Positions 17,383 to 26,539 are shown, numbered from the stretch's first letter. The stretch: DNA of 64,000 nucleotides from Planctomycetota bacterium (GCA_029781135.1 JAKOXH010000017.1:62001-126000); one strand, 5' to 3'. The notes: a model not told the origin generated them from the sequence alone. Program-made: numbers and translations.

Positions 17383-18543
17383 ATGGAGAACGCGAATACG
17401 AACGCGGCAGGCACCGTTCCACTATCGCTTCTGTGTGATGAGCTGCGAAACCGCGCTGCCGAGACCGACGGCACGGGCGAGTGGCCGGCGGAGCAGTTGC
17501 GGTTGTGTGGCGAAGCGGGTGTGTACGAGTGGTTTCTGGGGCCCGAGTGGGGTGGCCGTGGCTGGAGCGATGAACAAGTTGTGCGCGGGTATTTGGCATT
17601 GTCGGCGGCTTGCCTCACCACGACGTTTATCCTTACGCAGCGAACGGGCGCTTGCCGGCGGATGGCGGGATCCGCCAACGAGGCTCTCAAGCAACGGTTG
17701 TTGCCGCGGCTGGTGCGTGGCGAACTTTTTGCCACGGTCGGCATCTCGCATTTGACGACCAGCCGACGGTACTTGGCGAAACCGGTGCTGACGGCCGAAG
17801 CGACGAGCGAGGGCTTTCGGCTCAACGGCATGTCGCCGTGGGTGACGGGCGGGGCGGCCGCCGAGGTGATCGTGACCGCTGCCACGTTTGTCGCGAATGG
17901 TGAAGCGACCGACCAGCAGCTCTTGATGGCAGTGCCGACGAACTTGGCGGGAGTGCGCGTCGCCGAGCCGCTGCCACTGGTCGGCGTAAGCGCGAGCGCA
18001 ACGGGGCCCGTGTATTTCGATGCAGTGGATGTGCCGCGCGAATGGTTGATTGCCGGCCCGATGGCCAATGTGATGTCCAGCGGTGTGGGTGGAAGCACGG
18101 GTGGGTATGAAACATCGACACTCGCCCTGGGATTGTCGCGCGCGGCAATTGACTATTTGGCCGCTGAGGCAGAGAAACGCGAGGACTTGCGCGGGCCGCT
18201 ATCAGCACTGCGGGCCGAGTATGATGAGTTACTTGACGACCTCTTGAGTGTCGTACGTGGGGATGTCACTTGTAGGACGGACACTCTTGTCCGTCCAAGC
18301 GAAGACACCCTGGGGACGGACAGGAATGTCCGTCCTACGACGAAGGAATCCATCCGGCAGCGTGCGAACAGTTTGGTATTGCGGGTGACGCAAGCAGCGT
18401 TGATGGCGGCCAAGGGCGCGGGGTACGTGGTGGGGCACCCCGCCGGTCGGTGGTGTCGCGAAGCCCTGTTCTTTTTGGTCTGGAGTTGTCCGCAGCCCGT
18501 CGCGAATGCGAACTTGTGCGAGTTGGCCGGAATCACTTCATGA
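17383..18543 (+). CDS. Acyl-CoA dehydrogenase-like flavoprotein with an in-frame repeat
   Basis: A 386-residue protein with the acyl-CoA dehydrogenase layout: a helical N-terminal domain, then a beta domain around FRLNGMSPWVTGGAAAEVIVTAATF, and a C-terminal helical domain. The WVTGG segment normally contacts FAD. Substrate and catalytic base are not identifiable, so the reaction is left open. Between residues about 297 and 319 the helical domain is interrupted by a palindromic element (18272-18340), translated as CRTDTLVRPSEDTLGTDRNV plus three residues. It is 69 bases long and keeps the frame. The surrounding helices (EYDELLDDLLSVV and RQRANSLVLRVTQAA) look otherwise normal. Confidence 0.8.
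   Translation: MENANTNAAGTVPLSLLCDELRNRAAETDGTGEWPAEQLRLCGEAGVYEWFLGPEWGGRGWSDEQVVRGYLALSAACLTTTFILTQRTGACRRMAGSANEALKQRLLPRLVRGELFATVGISHLTTSRRYLAKPVLTAEATSEGFRLNGMSPWVTGGAAAEVIVTAATFVANGEATDQQLLMAVPTNLAGVRVAEPLPLVGVSASATGPVYFDAVDVPREWLIAGPMANVMSSGVGGSTGGYETSTLALGLSRAAIDYLAAEAEKREDLRGPLSALRAEYDELLDDLLSVVRGDVTCRTDTLVRPSEDTLGTDRNVRPTTKESIRQRANSLVLRVTQAALMAAKGAGYVVGHPAGRWCREALFFLVWSCPQPVANANLCELAGITS
18270..18340. repeat. GTAGGACGGACA palindromic element inside a coding sequence
   Basis: Outer arms TGTAGGACGGACA (18271-18283) and TGTCCGTCCTACGA (18327-18340) are inverted, and each half is itself a hairpin. The same arms occur at 18549-18573, 18684-18708 and 41322-41384 between genes. Here the element is read in frame by the acyl-CoA dehydrogenase-like gene. 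Confidence 0.85.
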
Positions 18544-18548
18544 TTCTT

Positions 18549-18708
18549 GTAGGACGGACATTCCTGTCCGTCCGTCTTCGGCAATTCGCGAGCACGGAAC
18601 ACGAATCCGCGCTAATCTTCACGAATCGGGGAGTCGGTGGACGAGCGAGAGTGGTGTTTCCGGATTGCGTTGTTCTTTCTTATGGACGGACAGGAATGTC
18701 CGTCCTAC
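18549..18708. repeat. Two inverted copies of the GGACGGACA hairpin around about 110 bases
   Basis: Arms 18549-18573 and 18684-18708 are complementary, and each is a hairpin with a TTCC or GGAA loop. The stretch between has no gene, but includes CGCTAATCTTCACGAATC, a piece of another AT-rich repeat. Together they fill most of the 18544-18965 gap. Confidence 0.8.
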
Positions 18709-18965
18709 GGAAAGGCGAATGACTGCTAGCATCGTCCTGGCGTTCGCGCACAAATTATTGAGTTCCGATTGACAATCGTAGATGGCGAGGCGTAGATTGC
18801 GCACGTGACGCATCTGTCGCTCGATGCAACCCGGAACGGCTTCTGTTTGATTTTACGAGCGACGGACCGCGATGAGTCCCTGCTTTTTCGCGGATGCACG
18901 GTATCGGTTCGGGCAGGCGATTGGCGATTTTCTTCGCAGCCCCAATATCGCCGAGGATGGAGCCC

Positions 18966-19346
18966 ATGCAACGTGCCGGCCAACAACTATCTGCTTCTTC
19001 TGTAACGAATGCGGCGGCACCTCATTCCGAGGTCGGCAATTCTGTAGCAGTACGATTGTTCGACGAGCCAACTCAAGAAGCGGCCCTGACCAATTTCGTT
19101 GAACGAGATGAAGCGTCGCAAATCGCCGCCGCGCGGAATTTTTTGGCGGTGGCCATTGAAGAGCGAATACGTTCGCGTTTGCAGGGCCGCGTGCGAAACC
19201 TCCGGGTCGAGGCGCGCGACGACGTAGTAACTCTGCAAGGCCAATGTGCCACGTATTACACCAAACAGCTCGCGCAGCATGCCGCGATGGGCGTGCTGGA
19301 AGACGAGCACTTGGAAAACGCGATCGTCGTGTGCGTGGGGCAGTGA
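18966..19346 (+). CDS. BON-domain protein
   Basis: From the ATG at 18966, just after GGATGGAG, this is 126 residues. An N-terminal region of about 65 residues is of no known type. Residues about 65-125 resemble a BON (OsmY-like) domain, with IEERIRSRLQGRVRNLRVEA and DDVVTLQGQCATYYTKQLAQ. Such domains bind phospholipid or other surfaces and are often exported, but no signal peptide is evident. An alternative start is 18957. The function is unknown. Confidence 0.7.
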   Translation: MQRAGQQLSASSVTNAAAPHSEVGNSVAVRLFDEPTQEAALTNFVERDEASQIAAARNFLAVAIEERIRSRLQGRVRNLRVEARDDVVTLQGQCATYYTKQLAQHAAMGVLEDEHLENAIVVCVGQ

Positions 19347-19433
19347 GAAGGGGTTGAGGGTCGAAGGTCGAGGGTTGAGAGCCGGAAATCTGCTGTTTGG
19401 CTCTTGACTCCAAGCTCTTGACTCTTGACTCCA
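19347..19433. repeat. GGTCGAGGGTTGAG / CTTGACTC inverted direct-repeat tract
   Basis: The left half has GGGTTGAGGGTCGAAGGTCG, the right half CTCTTGACTCCAAGCTCTTG with further TTGACTC units. The halves are partly complementary. It lies between the convergent BON and lpxK genes and could serve as a two-way terminator. Confidence 0.6.
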
Positions 19434-19434
19434 T

Positions 19435-20490
19435 TTATTTCTTCCGGGCGATGGTTTCGATGCGCTGCTCCAGCGCTTGCTGGCCGGTGAGAAACTGCAT
19501 TTCGATGGCGACGGCCCAGAGTGGAATGTTGCCGAGTTTTTCCTGGGGCACCTTTACCAGATCCTTTTGCGTGCACAGGATCAGTTCTGCCTTAGCGGCC
19601 ACTGCGGTATTGCCGAGTTCTTTCAGCTCGGCTGGCGTAAATACATGGTGATCGGGGAATTCACGCCACGCGACGACCTCGCAACCGGTGGTCGAGAGCG
19701 TGTGGCGAAAGCCGGCCGGATTGCCGATCGCGCTAAAGGCCGCCACTCGTTTCTTCGCTAGTTGTTCGAGCGGTTGGGTCGCGCCATCGGTGTTGATGAG
19801 TTGACTGGCCGCGTGCGCCAGTTCACACCAGGCAGTTTGCGGCGCGATCTTGGCCACTCGCTTGCGAATGGCTTCGCGCTCCATCGCGCTGATGGCATCA
19901 GCTCGACTGAGGCACACGAAATCGGCCCGGCGCAACCCGGCAACTGGTTCCCGCAACGTGCCCCGCGGAAAGACACGATCGAAGCCGAAGGGTTCGAGGG
20001 CGTCGAGCAGCACGATGTCGAGGTCGCGCGCAAGTCGGCGGTGTTGGAAACCGTCATCTAAGAGGACGATATCCGGGTCGTACTTTTCGATCGCCAGATG
20101 TGTGGCGGCCGAACGGTCGCGGTTCTGGACATGCGGCACGTTGGGAAGGGCTTGGGCCAACTCGCGGGCTTCGTCATTGAGCTCGCCACGGGCAGCCCCG
20201 TAGCCGCGGCTGACCAGGGCGACGCGAAGACCAAGATCCTGTAATCGGCCCGCGATCCACTTGACGAGCGGCGTCTTGCCGGTGCCGCCGAGCGTCAGAT
20301 TCCCGACGCTGATCACGGGCACATTCGCATGATGCACGGCCGTGCGGCGACCCGCATAGCGTTGGTTCCGAATCCAGACGACAAACGTGTACGGTACCTC
20401 GGCGATTCCCAATAAGCCGCGTAGCGCAGTTGCGGCCAGGCCGCGACGGCGGCCGCTGACGAGGTCGCGAAATTCCGTGGGGCCAAGCAT
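19435..20490 (-). CDS. lpxK: Tetraacyldisaccharide 4'-kinase
   Basis: A 351-residue inner-membrane-associated kinase that phosphorylates the lipid A precursor at the 4' position. The N-terminal hydrophobic helix (about residues 20-37) anchors it, and the Walker A motif [16 protein letters not shown] is diagnostic. [15 protein letters not shown] and the downstream LLDALEPFG segment also match LpxK. Its presence supports a lipopolysaccharide-bearing outer membrane. The gene is followed by a repeat tract and convergent with the BON gene. Confidence 0.95.
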   Translation of the reverse strand: MLGPTEFRDLVSGRRRGLAATALRGLLGIAEVPYTFVVWIRNQRYAGRRTAVHHANVPVISVGNLTLGGTGKTPLVKWIAGRLQDLGLRVALVSRGYGAARGELNDEARELAQALPNVPHVQNRDRSAATHLAIEKYDPDIVLLDDGFQHRRLARDLDIVLLDALEPFGFDRVFPRGTLREPVAGLRRADFVCLSRADAISAMEREAIRKRVAKIAPQTAWCELAHAASQLINTDGATQPLEQLAKKRVAAFSAIGNPAGFRHTLSTTGCEVVAWREFPDHHVFTPAELKELGNTAVAAKAELILCTQKDLVKVPQEKLGNIPLWAVAIEMQFLTGQQALEQRIETIARKK

Positions 20491-20495
20491 CGGGG

Positions 20496-20573
20496 GTACG
20501 TCAGGCTTCAGCCTGACCGCGTGGAAGGCAGGTCACCAAGCCAGAACCGGTCCGGCTAAAGCCCGACCTACGA
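20496..20573. repeat. GTCAGGCTTCAGCCTGAC hairpin and related inverted arm
   Basis: GTCAGGCTTCAGCCTGAC (20500-20517) is a hairpin by itself. A diverged inverted arm, CCGGCTAAAGCCCGACC, ends at about 20569. The family recurs at 27561-27739. It is the main content of the 20491-20799 gap; the rest, to 20768, shows no gene. Confidence 0.7.
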
Positions 20574-20768
20574 GTGGCTGAATCATGCGCGATCCTTGAA
20601 GCGAAGGCAATCGCAGTGTCAAAGCTGGCAAAATCGGAAAAATCGGTTGCGCGAATCGGCCGTGGGAACTTGCTGGGTTATTTGCCGTCTCAGGGATAGG
20701 CTGACCCGTATAATAGGCTAGGTACGTTCTGCTGTTCCGAGTTCTATCGAGGCAGCAGCCGTTTCGAT

Positions 20769-20785
20769 CGTGGGCGGTGCCCACC
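20769..20785 (+). repeat. GGTGGGC-type hairpin repeat, copy 2
   Basis: GTGGGC-GGT-GCCCAC with ACCCCA following, 14 nt upstream of the giant protein's ATG. It has the same orientation as copy 1. Confidence 0.8.
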
Positions 20786-20799
20786 CCACAGGACCAACT

Positions 20800-23700
20800 A
20801 TGCCCGTTGAGCAGGCCCCATCGCGAAAGGCACCCCAACCGCGGAGCGACGCGACGGTCGTCCGTTACCACGATTACATCGACGAGAAGATCGAAAGTAC
20901 CCGGCGGGCAGTAAAGGTCGTCGATCTGGCCACGGCACTGGTCGAACTGGCGGTTTCCGTCTTGTTGTTTCTGCTGATGGCGGTGGTGATCGAGCATTGG
21001 TTTGTGCCGGGCGGTTTTCCCCTCTTCGTTCGAGCCACATTATTTGCCGTGCTCGTCGTGGGCGCTGGCTACTTTGCCTACCAACGGCTGTGGCCACTGT
21101 GTATTCGTGCGATCAACCCGGTGTATGCCGCCCAAACGATCGAGCACAGTACGCCGACGCTTAAGAATGGCCTCATCAATTTGCTACTCTTTCGACAGCA
21201 CCGGCAAGAGATTCCGGACGCCGTCTACCGCACGCTTGAAGAACAAGCAGCTCACGGTTTGACACGCGCGCCGGTTGATACGGCAGTGGATCGAACGGAA
21301 TTGATTCGGCTTGGTTACGTGCTGATCGCGATCGTTGCCGTCGGCGCGTTGTACAAGGTGTTTTCGCCGAAGGACCCGTTCGTGGCGGTGGAGCGCGTGC
21401 TCATGCCGTGGGCCGATATTGTGCCGGCCAGCCGCGTGACGATCTCGGAAGTTACACCGGGTTCGGTAACGATTTCGCGTGGCGAGTACCTGGATGTTTC
21501 GGCCGAGGTGCGGGGACTATCGGAGGAAGACACCGTCGTGCTGCGTTATACAACGGAAGATGGCCAAATTGTCGACCGCACGATTCCGCTCCAGAGAAAC
21601 GCCGACGGTCTACAGTATACCGGGCGGCTGGCGGATGATTCGGCAACCAACAGCGCAAGTGCTGGGGCTGGCATCACGCGGAATCTGAAGTACCGACTGG
21701 AAGCGGGCGATGCGCGGACGCGGAACTACACGGTCCAGGTCGTGCCGGCCGCTTCGATCCTCGTGGAACGCATCGACTATCACTATCCTCCCTACACCGG
21801 CTTCGTGGACAACAGCGTCGATGGCGTGGGAGACATTCGCGCCATCGAAGGTACCCGGGTCACGATTCATGCCCGCGCCAATGGGCCGATACGCGAAGCG
21901 AACGTCGATTTCGAAGCGGATGGCAGGCCCGATTTGAAGATGACTAGCACTGATCAGCAGGCGCAGGCCGCGTTTGACCTCGCGCTGCGTGACGATCGCC
22001 AGACGCCGACCCATGCCAGTTATGTGCTGCGATTCACGAACGATGAAGGGCGTACCAATCGAATCCCGGTGAAACATTCGATCAACGTTGAGCCCGATCT
22101 AATGCCGGAAGCGGAAATCCGCCAGCCGCGGGAGAAGTTGCGGGATGTGCGGCTCGACGAACAGGTGACGATTGAAGTCGAGGCCCGCGATCCGGATTTC
22201 GCCTTGCAGGCCGTGCGGTTGCGGGGCCAAGTCATGGGGAGCGATGCGGTCAACGAGTTGCTACTCAAGAGCGAGCAGCGCGGGCGATTCAACGGCCGGT
22301 TCATGCTGCTGCCGAGTGCCCACGGATTGAAGGCCGGCGATGTGCTCGAGTATTGGGCCGAGGCCGACGACAATCGCACACCGAAAGCCAACACAGTTGC
22401 CACGGAGCATAAGACGTTGCGGATAGTCTCGCCGAATCCGGCACAGCAACCGCCGCCGGACCAAGTGGCGAAGAACGATCGCCAGCTCCCGCAGAACCAG
22501 CCGCCGCAACAGGGCGACCAACAGCGTGGCGGCGAACAGCAACAGGGTAAGCAGCAACCGCAAAACGGTTCCCAGGAGCAAGGACAGCAAAATGGCGAAG
22601 CTGGCAAACAGCAACAAGGCGACAAGAACGCCAATGGGCAGCAGGGCAAAGATAGCCAAGGCCAGCAGAATAAAGGCGATAGCAAAGGATCGGCCGATGG
22701 CGCGTACGACAAACAAGCGGGAAGCGATCAGAAGCAGGGCGGGCAAGATCAGAAGTCGCAAAACGACTTGAACAAGGATCAGAAAGAATCGGGTCAACAG
22801 CAGAAAGGCAATCAAGGGAAGGACGGTCAAAAGCAAACCGACGGCAAATCGGCAGCAAACGATTCGGCGGCGGAGCCGGCGGGCAAATCGCAAGGCGAAA
22901 AAGAACAACAGGATAAACAAACCGGCGCGGGCGCCGCGGGCGGCGAATCATCGCAAGATGGAGCGCAGCCCCGCGGCGCCCGACCCGCTAACAGCCAAGG
23001 TCAACCAGGGGCCAATAATCAGCAGGAGGAAGGTCAGCAGCAGAATGGATCGCCGCAAAAGGGCGACCAAAAGCCGCAGGCGGGTGAGAAGGAGTCGCCG
23101 GTGTCGTCGCAGGGCGACAACGATGCTGAGGCGTTTGAGCGCATCCAGAAGCGGCTGGAGAAGACGGGCGAGTTGAAGCGCGAGGAAGGCGGTAAAGAGA
23201 GAGGGGGAGAGGGCGAGAAGGGGAGAGGGGGAGATGAGCAAAGACAAGGAGACAAGGAGACAGGGAAGCAAGGCGAGAAGAAGCCGGGCGAGTCCGCTTC
23301 AGCGGACGGCGAGCGCAAGAAAAACGCCGGTGACAAAAGCTCGCAAGGCGAGAAAGGCGAGCAGAAATCGAACTCGCGTAGCGAGGACAAGGGGACCGAC
23401 GCGCGTAACGACGATTTGAAACAGCAAGACAGAGCAAAGTCCGAAAAACCAGCGCAACAGCAAAAGTCGCCCGGCGGTGAGCAAACGTCGTCCAAAGGGT
23501 CGCCCAGTGGCGGGGATGAACAAAAGAACCAGGGCGCGCCCAACTCACAGCAAGGCATGAAGCCCACGGAGAAGCCGAATCAGGCGGAGTCGAAAGGCGG
23601 TCAATCGAACCAGCAGGAACCTCCTGCAGGTGCGAACAGCAAACGCGAAAGCGATTCGCATGGCGACCAGGGTGGCGACAAAGCGGGCGGTGGTGAAGAA

Positions 23701-24588
23701 GGTGGTGGTCAGAAATCGCCGCACGATGGCACGGGCAGCGCGGGTGCGAACCAGTCGGCCGATAAAGGCGCCGGGCAATCTGGCGAAAAAGGTAGAGGCG
23801 AGAATTCTGCGGAAGCTGGTAAGGACGCGAAGTCGCAAGAGCGAACCGGCGCCGGCGATGGAAAGACTGCGGGGAAGGGGAGCGAGCAGCGCGACGGCGC
23901 TGGTAAGGAAAGAGGGGGAGAGGGGGAGAAGGGGAGACAAGGAGACAAGGAGACGAGGAGACAAGGAGACAAGGAGACGGAAAAGCAAGAAAGCAAGCAG
24001 CCGGGCGAGTCCGCTCCAGCAGAGGGGAAAGCGATCGAAAAGAAGCCCGGTGCTCCCCAAGATGCTTCTAAAACGAAGGATCAACAAAACGGCGACGCCA
24101 AAAATCAAAAGGGCCCGGCGGGTCCATCAGAGAATTTTGGCCAGCCGAATGGGGCCTTCAATCCGCAGCCGAGTATCACGGGCGAAGCACCCAAGGGGGA
24201 CGATGCCAATTTGGAGTACGCCCGCAAGCAAACCGACCTTGTGCTCGATAAGCTGGCCGATCAAATGAAGAAGAAACGGGTCGATGAGGGACTGCTTAAG
24301 GACCTGGGCTGGTCCGAAGCGGACCTCAAGAAGTTCATCGAGCGGTGGCAGCAGCGGAAAGCGGCCGCTGAAAAGAATGACGAAGCTGGCGAAACGGCAC
24401 GACGCGAGCTCGATGATGCGCTACGCAGCCTCGGGTTGCGCCGCGGCGAACTCGAGCAGAATGCCGTGCGGAAGGACACGCTGCGCGATTTGCGCGAAGG
24501 CTATCGCGGACCCGTGCCGACTGAATATAAGGATCGGCTGCGGGCCTATAATCAGGGTGTCTCGCGGGCGCGGCAGAGTGGCGAGTAG
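20800..24588 (+). CDS. Giant membrane protein, DUF4175-like, with low-complexity linker
   Basis: From the ATG at 20800 this is about 1262 residues. Three membrane helices lie at about residues 45-70, 75-100 and 170-190, around the family-like IEHSTPTLKNGLINLLLF. An ordered region to about 545, likely with beta domains, faces the outside. Residues about 547-1133 are a hydrophilic Q/G/K/E/D-rich linker. A helical C-terminus contains EYARKQTDLVLDKLADQMKK. This matches planctomycete DUF4175-type proteins that often accompany MoxR/vWA genes, which are absent here. The linker includes two in-frame GA-rich repeats (23196-23263 and 23908-23980), each followed by a GTCCGCT palindrome. Its function is unknown; a large envelope component is suggested. 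Confidence 0.85.
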   Translation: MPVEQAPSRKAPQPRSDATVVRYHDYIDEKIESTRRAVKVVDLATALVELAVSVLLFLLMAVVIEHWFVPGGFPLFVRATLFAVLVVGAGYFAYQRLWPLCIRAINPVYAAQTIEHSTPTLKNGLINLLLFRQHRQEIPDAVYRTLEEQAAHGLTRAPVDTAVDRTELIRLGYVLIAIVAVGALYKVFSPKDPFVAVERVLMPWADIVPASRVTISEVTPGSVTISRGEYLDVSAEVRGLSEEDTVVLRYTTEDGQIVDRTIPLQRNADGLQYTGRLADDSATNSASAGAGITRNLKYRLEAGDARTRNYTVQVVPAASILVERIDYHYPPYTGFVDNSVDGVGDIRAIEGTRVTIHARANGPIREANVDFEADGRPDLKMTSTDQQAQAAFDLALRDDRQTPTHASYVLRFTNDEGRTNRIPVKHSINVEPDLMPEAEIRQPREKLRDVRLDEQVTIEVEARDPDFALQAVRLRGQVMGSDAVNELLLKSEQRGRFNGRFMLLPSAHGLKAGDVLEYWAEADDNRTPKANTVATEHKTLRIVSPNPAQQPPPDQVAKNDRQLPQNQPPQQGDQQRGGEQQQGKQQPQNGSQEQGQQNGEAGKQQQGDKNANGQQGKDSQGQQNKGDSKGSADGAYDKQAGSDQKQGGQDQKSQNDLNKDQKESGQQQKGNQGKDGQKQTDGKSAANDSAAEPAGKSQGEKEQQDKQTGAGAAGGESSQDGAQPRGARPANSQGQPGANNQQEEGQQQNGSPQKGDQKPQAGEKESPVSSQGDNDAEAFERIQKRLEKTGELKREEGGKERGGEGEKGRGGDEQRQGDKETGKQGEKKPGESASADGERKKNAGDKSSQGEKGEQKSNSRSEDKGTDARNDDLKQQDRAKSEKPAQQQKSPGGEQTSSKGSPSGGDEQKNQGAPNSQQGMKPTEKPNQAESKGGQSNQQEPPAGANSKRESDSHGDQGGDKAGGGEEGGGQKSPHDGTGSAGANQSADKGAGQSGEKGRGENSAEAGKDAKSQERTGAGDGKTAGKGSEQRDGAGKERGGEGEKGRQGDKETRRQGDKETEKQESKQPGESAPAEGKAIEKKPGAPQDASKTKDQQNGDAKNQKGPAGPSENFGQPNGAFNPQPSITGEAPKGDDANLEYARKQTDLVLDKLADQMKKKRVDEGLLKDLGWSEADLKKFIERWQQRKAAAEKNDEAGETARRELDDALRSLGLRRGELEQNAVRKDTLRDLREGYRGPVPTEYKDRLRAYNQGVSRARQSGE
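23196..23263 (+). repeat. GA-rich repeat arm read in frame inside the giant protein, copy A
   Basis: Units GAGAGGGGGAGA and GACAAGGAGACAAGGAGACA are translated as ERGGEGEKGRGG and QGDKETGKQG. The DNA matches the intergenic GA-rich hairpins. No inverted arm is nearby. Confidence 0.8.
23292..23307 (+). repeat. GTCCGCTTCAGCGGAC palindrome in coding sequence, copy A
   Basis: A 16-base perfect palindrome, read as the ESASADG segment. It is preceded by GAGAAGAAGCCGGGCGA, which is nearly identical at copy C (32266-32281) in the DUF4340 gene. Confidence 0.85.
23908..23980 (+). repeat. GA-rich repeat arm read in frame inside the giant protein, copy B
   Basis: Units GAGGGGGAGA and GGAGACAAGGAGAC are translated as ERGGEGEKGRQGDKETRRQG and a second copy of RQGDKET. 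This is a longer copy than A, and again a GTCCGCT palindrome follows. Confidence 0.8.
24009..24024 (+). repeat. Degenerate GTCCGCT palindrome in coding sequence, copy B
   Basis: GTCCGCTCCAGCAGAG is a decayed form of copy A, after CAGCCGGGCGA. It is read as ESAPAEG. Confidence 0.6.
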
Positions 24589-24606
24589 AATGGGTAGCGG
24601 GTGAAG

Positions 24607-24689
24607 TGTGCCATGCCCACGGCTCTGCGTGGGCATGTGGTCTTAACGCCCGTAGGCATGGCCACTCCAAGCAGTGGCCATGGCACCCG
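24607..24689. repeat. GTGTGCCATGCCCACGG...TGGCCATGGCACCC inverted repeat element
   Basis: Outer arms GTGCCATG and CATGGCAC are present. Inner hairpins are GCCCACGG / GCGTGGGC and GGCCACTCC / CAGTGGCC. It lies between the giant gene and nadB. Confidence 0.8.
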
Positions 24690-24716
24690 CGATTGGGGGT
24701 TATTGGGTTTATTGGT

Positions 24717-24744
24717 GGAGATTCGGCCTTGCGGCCGACGCTAA
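24717..24744 (+). repeat. GAGATTCGGC..GGCCGACGCTAA short repeat, copy 2
   Basis: It matches 7750-7776 with a TT in place of the central G. It ends 6 nt before the nadB start and may lie in its leader. Confidence 0.6.
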
Positions 24745-24750
24745 CTGGCC

Positions 24751-26352
24751 GTGAATGTCATCCCGCGATATCTGGTGCCGTTTCATCCGAAGCGGATTCC
24801 GCATCATTTCGCCGATGTGTTGATCATCGGCGGCGGCATCGCGGGCCTGCGCGCGGCGATGGAAATCGATCCGCGGCTGTCGCTGCTCGTGATCACCAAG
24901 GACACGATGGAGCAATCCAACAGCGCCTATGCCCAAGGCGGGATCGCGAGCGTCATCGACCCCGACGACAACTTCGCCAGTCACGTGGAGGATACGCTCG
25001 TCGCCGGCGCGAATCTGTGCGATCGCGACGTGGTGGAAATGGTCGTCCGCGAAGCACCGCCGCACATTCGCCAGCTCATCGAATGGGGCACCAAGTTCGA
25101 TACGGAAAAGGGCGAGCTGATGCTCGGCCGCGAGGGCGGGCACAGCCATCGCCGGATCGTGCATGCCCTCGGCGATGCGACCGGCCACGAGGTGATGCGG
25201 GCCATCATCGAACAGGTGCGCACGAAAAACGATTCGCAGTTGTGGCCGAACACGTTCACGATCGACCTGCTCACGCACGAAGGCCGTTGCCGCGGGGCGC
25301 TCGTGTGGCACGCCCGCCACGGCCGCACGTTCATTTGGGCCAAGCAAACGATTCTTTGTACGGGCGGTGCGGGGCAAATCTATCGCGAGACCACGAATCC
25401 CGAAGTCGCCACGGGCGACGGCCACGCGTTGGCGTATCGGGCCGGGGCGGAGCTTCGCGATATGGAGTTCATGCAGTTCCACCCCACGGTGTTGTACATT
25501 GCCGGGGGCAGCCGCAGCCTCATTACGGAGGCCATGCGCGGCGAAGGTGCGCGGCTAGTCGACGCCAACGGCCGGCGATTCATGCTTGATTACGACGAAC
25601 GGGCGGAACTCGCGCCGCGCGATGTGGTCAGCCAGGCAATCGTCGCGCAGATGGAGAAGACGCGGCAGCCAAACGTGTTCTTGGATTTGAGCCATTTGGA
25701 GGCCGAGAAGGTGCGGAAGCGGTTTCCCGGCATCGCGCGTACGTGCGCCGAGTTCGGCATTGATATCGCCACCGACCCCATCCCCGTTCGCCCGGGGGCG
25801 CACTATATGATTGGCGGCGTCACCGTCGATCACGAGGGCCGCACGACAGTTCCAGGTTTGTGGGCCGCCGGGGAAGTGACGAGCAGCGGTTTGCATGGGG
25901 CGAATCGGTTGGCCTCGAACAGTCTGTTGGAAGGTTTGGTGTACGGCACGCACGCCGGGGCGGGGGCATCCGCGTTGGCATTGGCCGAGGATGATTCCTT
26001 CCAGGCCATCCCGCTGGAAAATGCCGTTGCCCAGCCGCGCGAGGAGCCGCTGGACTTGGTCGATATTCGCAACTCGCTCAAGAGCCTGATGTGGCGGTCG
26101 GCGGGCGTCCAACGGACAGGGCCGCAACTGGCGGATGCGGGGCGGACAATTCGCCGCTGGTGCGGCTACGTGCTGGCCCGGCAGTTCAACGATCCCGAGG
26201 GCTGGGAACTGCAGAATATGCTCACGGTGGCCCGGCTGATGGTGGAAACGGCCTTGGCGCGCGAGGAATCGCGGGGCGTACATTATCGAACCGATTTCCC
26301 CCAGGCCGACGACGAACATTGGCGGCGGCACTTAGTGGTGCAACGCAAGTAA
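24751..26352 (+). CDS. nadB: L-aspartate oxidase
   Basis: A 533-residue FAD enzyme that oxidises L-aspartate to iminoaspartate, the first step of quinolinate and NAD synthesis. FAD binding is shown by DVLIIGGGIAGLRAAMEID, followed by SAYAQGGIASV. The active-site region GREGGHSHRRIVHALGDATG and the PVRPGAHYMIGGV / GLHGANRLASNSLLEG blocks fit NadB rather than succinate dehydrogenase. The length is right. A GTG at 24751 is used as the start because no ATG stands before the FAD motif. The partner genes nadA and nadC are not in the window. Confidence 0.92.
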   Translation: MNVIPRYLVPFHPKRIPHHFADVLIIGGGIAGLRAAMEIDPRLSLLVITKDTMEQSNSAYAQGGIASVIDPDDNFASHVEDTLVAGANLCDRDVVEMVVREAPPHIRQLIEWGTKFDTEKGELMLGREGGHSHRRIVHALGDATGHEVMRAIIEQVRTKNDSQLWPNTFTIDLLTHEGRCRGALVWHARHGRTFIWAKQTILCTGGAGQIYRETTNPEVATGDGHALAYRAGAELRDMEFMQFHPTVLYIAGGSRSLITEAMRGEGARLVDANGRRFMLDYDERAELAPRDVVSQAIVAQMEKTRQPNVFLDLSHLEAEKVRKRFPGIARTCAEFGIDIATDPIPVRPGAHYMIGGVTVDHEGRTTVPGLWAAGEVTSSGLHGANRLASNSLLEGLVYGTHAGAGASALALAEDDSFQAIPLENAVAQPREEPLDLVDIRNSLKSLMWRSAGVQRTGPQLADAGRTIRRWCGYVLARQFNDPEGWELQNMLTVARLMVETALAREESRGVHYRTDFPQADDEHWRRHLVVQRK

Positions 26353-26397
26353 GCGAGCTTCTTTAGAACGGGCTTTACGTATCGGTCGAACTACCCG

Positions 26398-26479
26398 GGT
26401 GGCACGCCCTGAAAGGGCGTGGCGGCCAGCAAATCCCAACGATTACCACGCCCTTCCCAAAGCGTCAGGGCGTGCCACC
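26398..26479. repeat. GGTGGCACGCCCTGA...CAGGGCGTGCCACC inverted repeat element
   Basis: Long arms GGTGGCACGCCCTG and CAGGGCGTGCCACC enclose a GGGCGTGG / CCACGCCC inner pair. The second copy is at 47314-47404. Confidence 0.8.
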
Positions 26480-26521
26480 AGCCCAGGCTTTGGCGGTTAA
26501 AATTTCTTCGGCTGCACCTTT

Positions 26522-26539
26522 CCGGTTCGGGCGAACCGG
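26522..26539. promoter_or_regulatory. Perfect hairpin in the leader of the GldA-like gene
   Basis: CCGGTTCG and CGAACCGG flank a GG loop about 245 nt before the ATPase start. The rest of the 26353-26783 gap has no gene. The role is unknown. Confidence 0.4.
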
